DNA of 64,000 nt from Spongilla lacustris (Eukaryota; Porifera; Demospongiae; Spongillida; Spongillidae): contig OX442428.1 in NCBI GenBank assembly GCA_949361645.1, positions 7,848,964 through 7,912,963 of the forward strand. The letters are read 5' to 3'. Positions 1 through 11,736 of this stretch are shown here, piece by piece; positions within the stretch are counted from its first letter, which is position 1; every line of letters begins with the position of its first letter. The notes under the pieces are model-generated. The model saw only the letters and a list, made by a program, of their open reading frames with translations, was not told where the DNA came from and ran no database searches. A program made the position numbers and the translations under genes.

Positions 1-750
1 ATTGATAGACATTCAGCACTTCTGAGATGCTCTTATACCAGATCATGACAAGCAAGGAGGGGTGGGGATGGGAGGAAAGGGAAGGGAGGGGAGGGGTCCT
101 GACTAGGAGTAAAAGAAAAACAAGTGATTTATTGTGCTACACGGTCATTTGTTGTATTCCACATGTCACATGATGTCTTTAATTTTGGAGGCTTTTCGTT
201 TACAACTTCCTAGAAACCAAAACTGAAACCATACGCCAGTGACAACACCACTGCCCTCTCTGGAATATTGTCATTCTAAATAAAAGCAGCAACAGCAACT
301 ACATGTACTACTTTATAGTGACCCCTTCGATCCTATATGGCGGGGAGTGGCCCCCTCATATGTAGACTACAGTGGCCCCCACATGTAGCCCTCTTATGCA
401 GACTTCTGTAGATATCCACATTTCAGGGATCATACAGTGTGTACTTTTAGAATTGATATGTGCATCACACTGCCATTCAAACACTACCCAACAGTGCACT
501 GAGAATGGGAATATTCATGTTCAATCAGCCTCTATTACCAAAGTTGGGTTCCATTTGCATGAGCTAGCCAGGTGTGTGTGTGTGTGTGTGTGTGATGGCT
601 AACAATAGTGCACATGTAGCTCCTTGTACATTGAGCAGTGGCCTTTGTGTTCTTGCTCGCCAACTTTGCCAAGGTCCTTGGCTATGTGCAGGGATTGGTG
701 GCCCCCAAAGGGAGCAGCAGTCCCTCCATGGGACGAAGAAGTTGTATGTG
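1..750 (+). pseudogene. Decayed copy of NOMO-like 3' exons (copy A')
   Basis: Bases 1-60 resemble the intact exon at 3919-4038 (shared blocks include ttcagcactt and the gatcatgacaa/gaccatgacaa segment). Bases about 640-745 resemble the last coding exon at 5078-5248 (shared block gccaactttgccaaggtcct, then the segment for GYVQGLV). Neither has an open frame matching the intact gene: the first has substitutions and a GA-rich run replacing its end, and the last has an altered tail with a frame change near the GGPQRE-like part. The DNA between them resembles 5590-5850, so this is one arm of a segmental duplication. It may extend left of the window. I see no usable gene here. A short (GT)n run sits near 573-592. 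Confidence 0.6.
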
Positions 751-918
751 CATCAAACTAGAACCCTTTGCCTCATAGTATTGTAGGGTGTAGATGCAAC
801 TCCCCCCTCCCCTCCCCTCCCTCCTGATTGCAAAATTTCACGACATCAAGTTAGTTTAAACATACGCACATGCACACTACATCTAATAAGTGTACTATTG
901 CACACTATAGTAATCTAT

Positions 919-2893
919 TCACATGTACAGCTTCACAATGACTGCAACTGCCAGAGCTCCAAGTAGGACAGGTCCATTTGCCACTGTAGAGCAGTATTAA
1001 GCAAGAATGATGTACATATTGGTGCGTACAATGTTGTGTTCACACAAACTTTTAGCTTATCTGTATCTATATATTTAACATGAAAATATACAGCACTCCT
1101 TAGGCTACAAGTATTGATCCACTTTAGTTCACTACTTAACACTTTTAGATTACTGATTAATAACATACCTGAAGATCCTGGAGTACCACCACCTGAAAGT
1201 GGAAGAAAAGAACCCTGTGTCAAATCAAATACCCAATCGTATGATACTGATTAGTTTTTGACAACAACATAACCCTCCACCAAACACTAGGGAGTCATGC
1301 AACAGTCCTCCCCCAAAGGCCCCCTGCTAGGGGGGGTCACTCATAACTGCCCTCCCCAGGGGATGCATCAGTATCAACTACTTCCAGTAGTTGGATTGAT
1401 TTGAATTGTAGGAGTGTTTAGCATCCAACACAACACTGTTCTACTCCATTCATGCCCTTTGGGTGGTACATTTTTAAATTAATATATATAAATATATAAA
1501 TTCTAAGGTCTTCTGTATACCAGGTAATATATTTAATTTCATCATTTTATTTATCATAATGGCTAAAATTGGTACAACAGGTCTACTTCAGTTTCCACAC
1601 ACAAACTCTTACATTTAGGGGGTACAACAGTTACAGTTGTAGTATTACTCCCTGCACAGTTTGTGGACGTCAGAGTGCCAGTGTACACAGCAGTGATCGG
1701 GAATGGAAGGTTGTACACGACGTTGGCTATTACTCCATCGCTTGGTGGTATAATAGTTTGTGTCCATGTACCGATGGTGACTGAGTAGCTGGTAGGGATA
1801 CCACCATTGGCAGAAGGGACCACGGTTACGTTTACTGTGTTATCCTTACATGACGGTGTGATGGATACAGCAGGAGGACCTGGGTAAGCTGTGAGGACCA
1901 TACAATAATACACACTCCCATAATAAAGTCCCACACTCCCACAGCAATTAGAATCGTATTATTACAAAGTACATGTAGGACGTATGACTGCAAAGTTAAC
2001 CGGCACGATTATTAATGGAAAAACAGCATGTCACTCCATCATGTACCACCACAAGAATGAAGTCCTAGCCAAAAAGTATATACACGTCATGATAAGAGCT
2101 ACAGCCTAGGCCATTCTGGGTGGATGTTCACTTAACCTAAGAACATTCTAGGCAAAGTTTGTAGGACGAGATGGAAGCCACATGAGAGGCAGCACAAGCT
2201 TCCTTGCCCCAGTTACTGCGTGTCTAGACCCAGCTGGGAGCACTTGCTTGTTGTCATTAGCTACATTCTTTTCTTGCCTCTGTTCCCCCCCCCCCCCCCC
2301 CCCCCCCCCCCAGAGCTGTCCCACATACATGTTGAGAGTATTTAAATGAATATAATTGTGACGACAAACGCAGCATGCTTTCCTGTGAGGGCTAAAAATC
2401 ACAGGTGCATGTGGTTGCCATTGGAGTTAGTGCAATTCCTTGGAACAATGGTTTAATTTCACGCACACAACACAATACAACACAATAACTTACGTGTGTA
2501 AAATCCATATGAGGCTCCATTTGGAGACATACAGTCAATTTTTATATCATTCAGATAGTTATTAGTCTTGTTAATGTAAAGGGTGGAGGAGTCACAAGAA
2601 GGAGCAACATCAGTCATCATATAAGGAGAATCATTCATAGCCCAGAGGCCTTGGGTGGTAGAACAGTTAGCAAAGGTGGTATTGCACGTGTCTAGTGTTT
2701 GGTCGAGAGTGATGTTGCAGAAGTTCTGTGTCCCTTTAGTGAGCTTCCACACTGTCTTGTTGTACGTGTTGGGAGTGTCTGTGTCACATGTGCAAGTCAC
2801 TAACGACGTGGAGGAGCAGAAATTGTCACATGTGAGGAGGGAGTGGCCTGTTGTTATGGAAACGCAATTTAAAATTATACTCACACTAAACAA
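919..2893 (-). CDS. Ig-like + FN3 surface protein, GPI-type tail (copy A)
   Basis: This is a predicted small extracellular protein of a family I cannot name. Exons in transcript order are Ig-like 2494-2847, FN3 1613-1888, hinge 1169-1192 and tail 919-983. All junctions are phase 1 with good GT-AG sites. The Ig-like exon is Cys-rich, with a VTCTC B-strand, a TVWK C-strand, an IDCMS F-strand and several N-glycosylation sequons. The FN3 exon begins after PGPP and carries GGIPTSYSVTIGTW. The hinge reads CGGTPGSS. The final exon encodes VANGP, a hydrophobic stretch, then KLYM and stop, so the product ends about four residues after the hydrophobic segment. That suits a GPI-attachment signal better than a signalling receptor. 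The signal-peptide exon was not found. A Met at 2893 followed by SVSIILNCVSITT is an unproven alternative start. Copies B and C share the layout. All domain calls are inference from motifs. Confidence 0.7.
2286..2312. repeat. Poly-C tract
   Basis: A run of about 27 C lies in the intron between the Ig-like and FN3 exons of copy A. The matching place in copy B (about 7880-7905) is a short mixed C/T stretch, so the homopolymer expanded after the two copies separated. Similar runs of G or C recur at 3462-3480, 6826-6840, 11204-11229, 18931-18950, 20699-20729 and 28118-28145, and are likely assembly-sensitive. Confidence 0.8.
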
Positions 2894-3434
2894 GCCTATA
2901 CATCATTACATCACATGGCATCATTACATGACATCATTCCACATTAATATCACACACCACGGCATGTATTACATCGCATACCACTCCCGCATATTACAGT
3001 GTAAAGGACTCTTCATTTTTAGTGGTCTATGCACCTTGCGCTATATCTTAGGATTTATAACTTTAGGTGGTTAAGTGCACTACACACACACACACACAAC
3101 TAAATGATGCTTCAGTATGTCGGTTGATGACAAATTTAGTGACTTCAGTAATTCATTTTTGTGGAACTGTATATTATAAATGATGCAAGTAGAAAGCTTT
3201 CACTTTACACATCCTTATCCTATTATTGTCACACGTGGCTTCCATATCAGGAAAGTAGCCCAACCTTATAGATTATGCGGGCACTTGGCAAGCAGTTGCT
3301 TCTGAGGTGCAAAATGTGCTGATGTTTGCAAGTGTGTACGAGTATCAATGTAAACCATGTTCACTTAGTGTACATCAAGGTACATGCTGAGGTGTATAGC
3401 AACTTCAGCATGGTACATAGCAAGGTATAGCAGA

Positions 3435-3495
3435 CTTGGAGGAGCAAAGGTTATCACATATGGGGGGGGGGGGGGGGGGTGGCCTGTTGCTATGG
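3435..3495 (-). pseudogene. Fragment of the Ig-like exon 5' end
   Basis: The plus-strand text gacttggaggagcaaagg, followed by ttatcacatatgg, a G run and ggcctgttgctatgg, matches the start of the Ig-like exon and its 3' splice site in copy A (about 2810-2860), with a poly-G expansion at the splice junction. No further exon of the family was seen next to it. It is a small decayed remnant showing another duplication step. Confidence 0.55.
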
Positions 3496-3598
3496 AGAAA
3501 CAATGTCACTTGCAACACTATATATCACAGATTAGCACTTATCCTTCATCATATGGAATGATAGTCAGTCAAATGAACAAGATACCTACCATTTGAAA

Positions 3599-3735
3599 TA
3601 AAGAGTGTAGTAAGAGGGAAGGTGTGGGTAGTAAGAGGAAAGGTGTGGGTAGTGAGAGGGAAGGTGTGGATAGTGAGAGGGAAGGTGTGGATAGTGAGAG
3701 GGAAGGTGCGGGTAGTGAGAGGGTAGGTGTTGATA
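3599..3735. repeat. Minisatellite, about 21-bp unit
   Basis: About six copies of a unit containing gaaggtgtggatagtgag lie just upstream of the first recognisable NOMO-like exon and run almost to its 3' splice site. Reading frames through it give Ser/Thr/Pro-rich products, which I regard as repeat artefacts. Confidence 0.85.
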
Positions 3736-3757
3736 TAGACATGCCTCCCCACACCAG

Positions 3758-5248
3758 GTTGTGATGTATCCAGAGAAGCACAGTGTCACACCTCTGGCCA
3801 CTGTCACCCCTGATGGGGCCGGGTACTTTGATATCTCATCACTTCCTGTTGACCCAAAGGTAGGAGGGGCAACGTGCACACACACACATGTGTGCATTAC
3901 TCGCTTCCACCCTTCCAGCGTAAGTATCATGTTGCCTTGGAGACAGTGTTGTCGTCCCACTTCTATAAGTTCAGCACTTCCGAGATCACAGTGGTGCCTG
4001 ACCATGACAAACATATAAGCCTCCAGTTCCATGCAGAGGTGAGGGGAGGAGGAGGGAGATGGTGAGGGGAGGAGGAGGAAGATGGTGAGGGGAGGAGGGG
4101 AGATGGTGAGGGGAGGAGGAGGGAGATGGGGGTATAATGTCTGATACTCATAGATATGGTTATTAAATAAGCTTTGCAATCACTGACTTACTTATGCTAT
4201 AACTTTCAATAACTGGTTTTACATCTCCTTTGACCTGCACTTGAATCACGCCATGCCATGCCTGAATCATCAATGGACACCTCTCCTTCATTGACTGCAC
4301 CTCTTTAAGTGAACATGTTTCATGGTTACGGGTGATAAACACAAACCTTAGATGAGGGGGGAGGGACCTTACATTGTACTGTGGTACACTTAGAAGCCAC
4401 TTTGGTACCACTTTGGCCATTAGAGACAACTGTCATGGGAGCCATTTGTAAGTAGGTGGGCCAACTGTTAAGGGGACTATAAGAATGTTTACTAATTGGA
4501 AACGGGACAAGCGGTATGTATTATACTGCTATTCACTTAAAATTTACAATTTATAATGTACTGCCACATTGTGTACAGGGTGTTGTAATTGTTGACTCTG
4601 TAGTCAAGGTGTGTGCTGTTGTAAATACATGTACAATGTATAAGGCAATGAATATGGTAATGAATTCTGGATGAAAGGCATAGGCCCTGCTTAGCTGGGT
4701 ATCAGTAATGAAAAACATGGCCACCTGAGGTTTGTGCCCCACCCTCCAATGGTTATGTGTACAACAAAACCACATATGACTGGTAATTTTTATATGGGAG
4801 AATGCCAAAATTATAGTGTAAGCAAAACCATATCTGTTGGCAGTGAATGTAATATGTGCATGGGCCTTAGAAGTTTACTGCAGTTATTTGGGTGACCTAT
4901 AATACTTAGGTTATGAGGTTCAAATGTTGGGATTTTTGTCATGCATGCACACACCAGCATCTCATCACCCTGCCCCTTTTGCCTATGTCTGTGTGATTCA
5001 TTTTTTAAAGGTCAGTTTTGGCCAAAGGTTGAGTTGTGATGTCATTATGAGGGGGGGGGGAAATCCCTTCATTACAGGAGCGTACAGTGGAGAAGGATAG
5101 CACACAGGGCAGCCTGCTGGGACTCCTCGGAGCTGTGGCCTTTGTCTTCATCCTCGCCAACTTTGCCAAGGTCCTTGGCTATGTGCAGGGATTGGTGCCG
5201 CCAAAGGAAGCGGCAGTCCCTCAGTGGGACGAAGAAGATAGCCTGTAG
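3758..5248 (+). CDS. NOMO-like C-terminal exons (partial gene)
   Basis: Three exons join in phase 0: 3758-3859 (34 codons), 3919-4038 (40 codons) and 5078-5248 (56 codons plus TAG). The product has a beta-sandwich-like segment (PDGAGYFDISSLP, KYHVALET, DHDKHISLQF), then a hydrophobic segment (LLGLLGAVAFVFILANF) and a short tail ending QWDEEDSL. The order and the HKHI-type strand just before the final membrane helix resemble the end of nodal modulator (NOMO), an ER membrane protein of the BOS/NOMO-nicalin complex of the multipass translocon. The N-terminal exons are not adjacent: upstream lies copy A of the Ig-FN3 family on the other strand. Either the NOMO body is left of the window with a long intron, or this is an isolated duplicated tail. 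The intron 4039-5077 contains a GA-rich repeat (about 4040-4130) and nothing else I recognise. The NOMO name is from memory of the family. Confidence 0.6.
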
Positions 5249-5510
5249 TCCCCCCACATTGACAGTATTATTCTCTGTTGAGGTACTTTACAGTGTGTTC
5301 TGTTATATATTAGAATTTACAACTTGTAAACCTATCAACGTCTGTGCACTAACCCCTCACCCCACCACACACCCACACACACCCTAGTAACCTTTCTCTT
5401 GGCAACCATCACATGGACAACATTGATAACATTTTACCCTTTACCAAATTCCCCATGTAACAAAAGATGTCCATTCCATCTATGGCACTGTAAATAAAAT
5501 TCAGTCTGCA

Positions 5511-6312
5511 TTGATAGACATTCAGTACTTCAGAGATACTGGTGTACCAGATCATGACAAGCAAGGGAAGGGAAGGGATCCTGACTAGGAGTAAAAGATA
5601 CAAGTGATTTATTGTTCTATGTCACATGATGTCTTAAATTTTGGAGGCTGTTCTTTTACAATACAACTTCATTGAAACCATACACCAGCGACAACAATAT
5701 TTAGACCACTACCCTCTCTGGAAGCAGCAACAGCAACTACATGTACTACTTTATAGTGGCCCCTTTGATCTTATATGGTGGGGAGTGGCCCCCTCGTATG
5801 TAGACTTACAGTTCTTATATGTAGACTTCTGTATGTCAATTCATCCATTGTAGATATCCACATTTCAGGGACTATACATGTACAGTGTGTACTTTTTTTG
5901 ATTGATTATAATTGAATAATACTGTGCTTATAGTGGAGTTGGGAAACTGTTGGTGTTGTATACCCACCCTATGAATTTTATGGACGAAAAGCGGTATGGT
6001 TGCGCTATGAACACTAACAGCTTTCGCACTCCGCGATGAATATGCCTCATTTTTCAGTGTTGTTACAAGGTGTGACCTTTCGTTGTTGCGAGGTGGCACT
6101 AATCTATACCTTCATGTAATGGTTATGATTGCGTGATTTGGAGCGAGTATGCAATGCTTAAGATACAGACATTTTAGTTGTGATGTTTTAATCTGGAGGA
6201 TAGCGCACAGGGCAGCCTGCTGGGCCTTCTCGGAGCTGTGGCCTTTGTCCTCATCCTCGCCAACTTTGCCAAGGTCCTTGGCTATGTGCAGGGATTGGTG
6301 GCCGCCAAAGTA
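5511..6312 (+). pseudogene. Decayed copy of NOMO-like 3' exons (copy B')
   Basis: Bases 5511-5570 match 1-60 and the exon at 3919-4038. Bases about 6190-6312 match the last exon (GSLLGLLGAVAFVLILANF, then GYVQGLVAAK), after which the frame runs into a stop where the intact gene continues to QWDEEDSL. The membrane segment is well kept but the upstream exon is eroded. Together with copy B of the Ig-FN3 gene on its right it forms the second arm of the segmental duplication. Confidence 0.6.
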
Positions 6313-6448
6313 GTAGTATTGTAGGGTGTAGATGCAACTCTCCCCCCCCCCCCCCCTTCTGATTGCAACATCAAGTTATTTTAAAACATACACACATGCA
6401 CACTACATCTAATAAGTGTATTATTGCACACTATATATACAGCATTGT

Positions 6449-8385
6449 TCACATGTACAGCTTCACAATGACTGCAACTACCAGAGCTCCAAGTAGGACA
6501 GGTCCATTTGCCACTGTAGAGTAGTATTAAGCAAGAATGATGTATATATTAGTGCGTACAATGTTGTGTTCACACAAAGTTTTGGCTTATCTGTATCTAT
6601 ATATTTAAAATATGCAGCACTCCTTACACAAATGGCTACAAGTAATGATCCACTTTAGTTCACTACTTAACACTTTTAGATAACATACCTGAAGATCCTG
6701 GAGTACCACCACCTGAAAGTGGAAGAAAAGAACTATGTCAAATCAAATATCCAATCTTGATATTTGTTTTTGACAACAACACTAGGGAGTCATACAACAA
6801 TCCTCCCCAAAGGCCCCCTGCTGGGGGGGGGGGGGGGGGGTCACTCATAACTGCCCTCCCCAGGGGATGCAGTGCATCAGTATCAACTACTTCCAGCAGT
6901 TGGATTGATTTGAATTGTAGGAGTGTTTAGCATCCAACACCCTTTGGGTGGTACATTTATTACTAGGGTCTTATGTATACCAGGTAATATATTTAATTTC
7001 CAGTTAATCAGTGTTTTTTTCTACTCGAGTCAGTGTCTGTATCTGAATCAGCGGGGGGGGAAAAAAGATTACTCAGAATATCTATCACCTATGGCAACCA
7101 GTCTTGCTAAACGATAGAGTACTTTTTAGGAACACAAAATGTATATGCACTAACTAAACCAGTACTTGTTTTCATAATGGCTAAAATTAGTACAACAGGT
7201 CTACTTCAGTTTCCACACACAAACTTACATTTAGGGGGTACAACGGTTACAGATGTAGTATTACTCCCTGCACAGTTTGTGGACGTCACAGTGCCAGTGT
7301 ACGCAGTAGTGATGGGTAATGGAAGGTTGTACACGTTGGCTATTACTCCATCGCTTGGTGGTATAATAGTTCGTGTCCATGTACCGATGGTGACTGAGTA
7401 GTTGGTAGGGATACCACCATTGGCAGAAGGAACCACTTTTATGGTTACTGTGTTATCCTTACATGACGGTGTGATGGATACATCAGGAGGACCTGGATTA
7501 GCTGTGAGAACCATACAATAATACACACTGCCATAATAAAGAGACATAATAGCAATTAGAATTGTATTATTAGAAACATATGACTGCAAAGTTAACCGGC
7601 ACGATTATTAATGGAAAAACAGCATGTCACTTCATCATGTACCACCACAAGAATGAAGTCCTAGCCAAAAAGTATATACACGTCATGATAAGAGCTACAG
7701 CCTAGGCCATTCTGGGTGGATGTTCACTTAACCTAAGAACATTCTAGGCAAAGTTTGTAGGACGAGATGGAAGCCACATGAGAGGCAGCACAAGCTTCCT
7801 TGCCCCAGTTACTGCATGTCTAGACCCAGCTGGGAGCACTTGCTTATTGTCATTAGCTACATTCTTATCTTGCCTCTGCTCCCCCTTCCCCCCACCCCCG
7901 GCCCTGTCCCCACATATATTAAATGAATATAATTGTGACATCAAATGCAGCATGCTTTCCTGTGAGGGCTAAAAATCACAGGTGCATGTGGTTGCCATCA
8001 AAGTTAGTGCAATTCCTTGGAACAATGCTTCTAATTTCACGCACACAACACAACACAATCAATAACTTACTTGTGGAAAATCCAATACCACCATATGAGG
8101 TACCATCTGGAGACATACAGTCGATTTGTATACCATTTAGATAGCTATTAGTCTTGTTAATGTAAAGGATGGAGGAATCACAAGGAGCACCAGTCATGAG
8201 AGGATCATCATTGACAGCCCAGAGGCCTTGGGTGGTAGGACAGTTAGCAGAGGTGGCATTGCACGTGTTTGGTGTTTGGTTGAGAGTGATGTTGCAGAAG
8301 TTCTGTGTCCCTTTAGTGAACTTCCACACGGTCTTGTTGTACGTGTTGGGAGTGTCCGTGTCACATGTGCAAGTCACTACAGACT
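6449..8385 (-). CDS. Ig-like + FN3 surface protein, GPI-type tail (copy B, cut by gap)
   Basis: This gene has the same structure as copy A: tail 6449-6513, hinge 6689-6712, FN3 7229-7501, Ig-like from 8071 up into the N run at 8386. Junction phases are again 1. The FN3 exon is one codon shorter than in A. The Ig-like exon ends GGIGFST where A ends GFYT, and it has the CNATSANC and INKTNSYLNGIQIDC segments. The tail reads VANGPVLLGALVVAVIVK, then LYM and stop, so the protein ends just after its hydrophobic run. No disabling mutation is visible in the sequenced part. The start and signal peptide are hidden by the gap or lie beyond it. It probably does the same job as copy A; the ligand is unknown. 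Confidence 0.65.
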
Positions 8386-8585
8386 NNNNNNNNNNNNNNN
8401 NNNNNNNNNNNNNNNNNNNNNNNNNNNNNNNNNNNNNNNNNNNNNNNNNNNNNNNNNNNNNNNNNNNNNNNNNNNNNNNNNNNNNNNNNNNNNNNNNNNN
8501 NNNNNNNNNNNNNNNNNNNNNNNNNNNNNNNNNNNNNNNNNNNNNNNNNNNNNNNNNNNNNNNNNNNNNNNNNNNNNNNNNNNNN
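8386..8585. other. Assembly gap (200 N)
   Basis: Exactly 200 N bases interrupt the Ig-like exon of copy B. The round number suggests a placeholder gap of unknown true size. It falls where the near-identical paralogue segments would be hardest to assemble. Confidence 0.98.
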
Positions 8586-8898
8586 GATAATAATGAGCAT
8601 TTAATGTACATCATAGAATATTAGAGTGGGGGGAATTAATTAAACAGAACAACTGGTTGTACAACAAATCATTCATCATATGCTGAACCTTTATAGTGTG
8701 GAGGCTAAAATTGTAACTGTTGATCACTATTAATAACCTGTCCCAAAATACCACTTTTTTGGGCAGGACAATTATTCAGCACATACAACCTAAATCAGAT
8801 ATCTGTGGTCCTGTTAATACCCTGCATAACATTTTGAATCATGGACACAGTTAGATTCCTTCATCTAACTAGTGCAAGCTAGTAGAATTAACATACAC

Positions 8899-8947
8899 GA
8901 GAGTTGAAGTTGAAAATCGACGGTCCGGTGCTCATCACCCAGCAGGT
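8899..8947 (-). other. Candidate mini-exon (pair member 1)
   Basis: On the minus strand a TTCTTTCCAG acceptor precedes about 49 bases reading LLGDEHRTVDF in one frame, followed by a GTGTATG donor. It resembles a second segment at 9389-9432 over its whole length, including the acceptor. This could be a duplicated small exon, possibly a 5' exon of a minus-strand gene, or a dispersed repeat. Nothing else in 8586-9540 is recognisable. Confidence 0.3.
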
Positions 8948-9388
8948 CTGGAAAGAACATTAGAGGACCATAAGCGACCATAAGCACACACACACGCTCA
9001 CACACTGACACACCCAATCATGCACATGTATACATACGTGCGTGCATACACATGCATGTAGGCCGATATGTATACGCGCAAACATCCCCAAGAATGTCAG
9101 CTTACTATGGTAGACGTGTATCAGGCCCACAGATGATGATCAAAGCCCCAGTCCCCATCTAAATACTCCACCCCTCATTTCCTTTCCATACCCCCAATGT
9201 TGTGAAAAGAAAACTACACAGAACAGCAAGGTACACATGTATAAGTACCGGGGCACAACACACACCAAAAACACAAAGCTACGGTCCTCCGTATTTATCC
9301 CCGTAAAGTAAGTTAATTACATTGGAAAACTCAGTCCTTTATTTGCTAAAACGCCCACGAACACTACCTACGACTTATCAAAACGTAC

Positions 9389-9432
9389 GTGAGAGTTAGA
9401 GTCGACAGACCGGTTGTCATCACTCAGGAGAT
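9389..9432 (-). other. Candidate mini-exon (pair member 2)
   Basis: The minus-strand reading is TTCTTTCCAG, then a 44-base segment encoding LLSDDNRSVDSNSH, then a GTACGT donor. It is homologous to 8899-8947, about 490 bp away. The outgoing phase differs between the two if these donors are used, so they are not simple interchangeable exons. Confidence 0.3.
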
Positions 9433-10339
9433 CTGGAAAGAACATAAAATAGTAGCTAGTGATAACTACAGCATGCACGCGTAACACAGGCAGCTTCAGA
9501 ATGACATGCAATTTACACCGTCATTCTAAACGTTAGCCTCACCTCCAGCTTCCTTGAGCTATACTAAAAGATAAAACCTTTGGACCTGGAAGACAAGTCC
9601 AAAGCGTGGCCATGTGTTGAGTAAATACGAGAAATACATCGAAAGTGGAACGTCTTATTATAAAAAGAAAGCAGAGAAATTTTGAAATGACAGTGGCGAG
9701 TTTTGGCACGATTGACACATGTGACCGGTATGGGGACCCGAAACCATCAATCGGGTCCCCAGGCTGTGCAATTTTGGGTATGGTGTGCGTCGTAAACCGC
9801 GTGTGGTGTAGTTTTGGCACGAATTACATCCCATACCACATGTATGGTTTACGCTCTGCATGAAGCAGGGTGGTTTCGGTCGAACCCCCCCCCCCGCCGG
9901 CCCCAAACCTGGCCAAGCTAGTTCAGCAAATAATTTATTCATCGCTAATTTAAATGCCGCAACGTATAGGTAACTTTATTAATACTAGCTACCGGCCGGA
10001 TATCCCGGCGCCCATACAGGGGGGCCATGGCAGAACCAGGGGGGCCACCCCCTCCCCCCAAGTGTCCAAGTATTATATCTGGTTTGCGAATTGCGAAACG
10101 AACTTTTCCGATCTATGATACTAGTAGATCGGGAAATTAAAGCTAGTCTCACAACTGACTGGCCTACTTTATTATTGAACGGGTATATTAAATGAACTGG
10201 CTTGCTGGTCCCCAGGCCATTGACTTGTATATACAAGGGCGTAGACCGGGGGGGCAATACTTTATAGCTCCCCAGTTTTTACGACAACTGTGAATTAATT
10301 AGTGATTAATGTCTATTGTCCTGTCCACCCGGGGGTACA

Positions 10340-10797
10340 ATTGGACACCCGGGTGGACAGCAAAAAAAAGGTTTTGGCGTTCGGTCATAGAAGGGACCTA
10401 TTGCATTTAACGGTACTGGCTTATAGAACAAGTCTTTTTAGGATCGGGCCGAGATAAGTAAGGCTTAAATCCTTTTAGTACATGTAGAACGACCCGACCT
10501 ATCGCATTATTACGCTCCGACCGGAGCGTAATGGATAGGTCTGCTAGCACGGGTCGTTATACATGTACCGAAAGGATTTAAGCCTTACTTATCTCGGCCC
10601 TATCCTGAAAAGACTTATCAGTTCTGTAAGCCGTTCCGTGCACAGCAAAAAAAGTTTAGTGAAACGGCTAACTATATCACTCCAAATCCTGATTCTGAGT
10701 GATATATAGTAAGCCGTTTTGAGTGAAATCCACCAAACTTTTTTTGCTGTGTGACCGAACGGCAAAAACTTTTTTTGCTGTCCACCCTGGTGTTAGA
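10340..10797. mobile_element. Foldback element with nested palindromes
   Basis: The ends are inverted repeats of about 45 bp: the left arm has gggtggacagcaaaaaaa followed by cgttcggtca, and the right arm has tgaccgaacg followed by tttttttgctgtccacc. Inside is a long near-perfect hairpin, 10441-10609, with arms containing gataagtaaggcttaaatcc and a central palindrome attacgctccgaccggagcgtaat-like core. A second hairpin lies at about 10628-10752 (agccgtt arms, atatcactc/gagtgatat inner arms). No coding capacity is visible, so this is a non-autonomous foldback DNA element. No target duplication was identified. Confidence 0.75.
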
Positions 10798-10987
10798 CAT
10801 AAATGGTTAAAAATAGCCCCCCCTAGTTATGAAAATAATGTGCTACATGTATGCTTTTAGTTTTAAAAAAATTGCGAAGGTTGCTGGGGCTGCACCCCAA
10901 TGCACGCAGCACGCGAACGCTGGCGTTGTTTTCTGCCGGCTGCTATAGCTACCTTGCAAATAGCCCTCTTTGCTATATTGATTATCA

Positions 10988-11262
10988 CAGCGGCGTAGGA
11001 AGGAGTTTAAAGTGGGGGGGCAAACGAAATACAAGCGGGGGGGGATCCCCTTTGCAACGTAAGCTAAACCACTTATAAATAATTTAGGTAGGTAATTCGT
11101 GAATAATACATCGAAATCGAAGCATTCTGTGCAATTTCCCAAAACTAAAGATAGGTTTCACTTGGTTTCTAATAAAAATAAAATAGTATTGCTGGTGTAA
11201 ACCTGGGGGGGGGGGGGGGGGGGGGGGGGCAGTTGCCCCCCCCCCCTGTTCCTACGCCACTG
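10988..11262. mobile_element. Short TIR element (MITE-like)
   Basis: The left end CAGCGGCGTAGGAA and right end TTCCTACGCCACTG form 14-bp inverted repeats with one mismatch. The ends resemble the CAG(T/G)GGCGTAG-type termini common in hAT-like MITEs. The interior is short, non-coding and contains poly-G and poly-C runs. No clean 8-bp target duplication flanks it, so the superfamily is uncertain. Confidence 0.5.
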
Positions 11263-11736
11263 AATTGATTGTTGTTATTTCAAGCGTTGGCCGGCTGTTC
11301 GAATAAATGATTTGCAACGCCTACATGTAGGTTACCGCGCTAAACTTAAGAGATACGCTTCACGTATACGTACATATAGCCCAGCTAGCGCTCCTGTCTT
11401 ACATATATGCACCGGATTCGTTGCGGCATCCACAAATAATGTGCTATTTGCAGATAGCACGTGCACCTCGACCAGAGTACAACTTACCGGCTGAGTGGCA
11501 CTAAAGTTCAGTGAAGAAAACTTGTTTGTATTTTTTAATGAGCAGCATATTGCATGCAGCTTCCAATAAAAAAAAAATTTAAATCGAAAGTAAATGCGTC
11601 GGATAGCAATGAAATTCCGTAAAGATAAAGGTCACGTGATTACCACGTGCAAAAAAACGGCCATAACACAACTACAACTTATAAAAACAATTACATACTC
11701 ACACTGTCTGTAATTAGGGAAAGGAACACCTCAACT

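Noticed and set aside
2459..2893. Whole frame from Met 2893 as a one-exon gene ending at 2459
   Set aside because: The end past 2494 reads through a GTAAGTT donor conserved in copies B and C; phases support splicing to the FN3 exon.
8361..8624. Open frames of X residues
   Set aside because: They are translations of the N gap.
10988..11262. Firm assignment of this MITE to hAT
   Set aside because: The TIR type fits, but the flanks (gattatca and aattgatt) do not form an 8-bp duplication.
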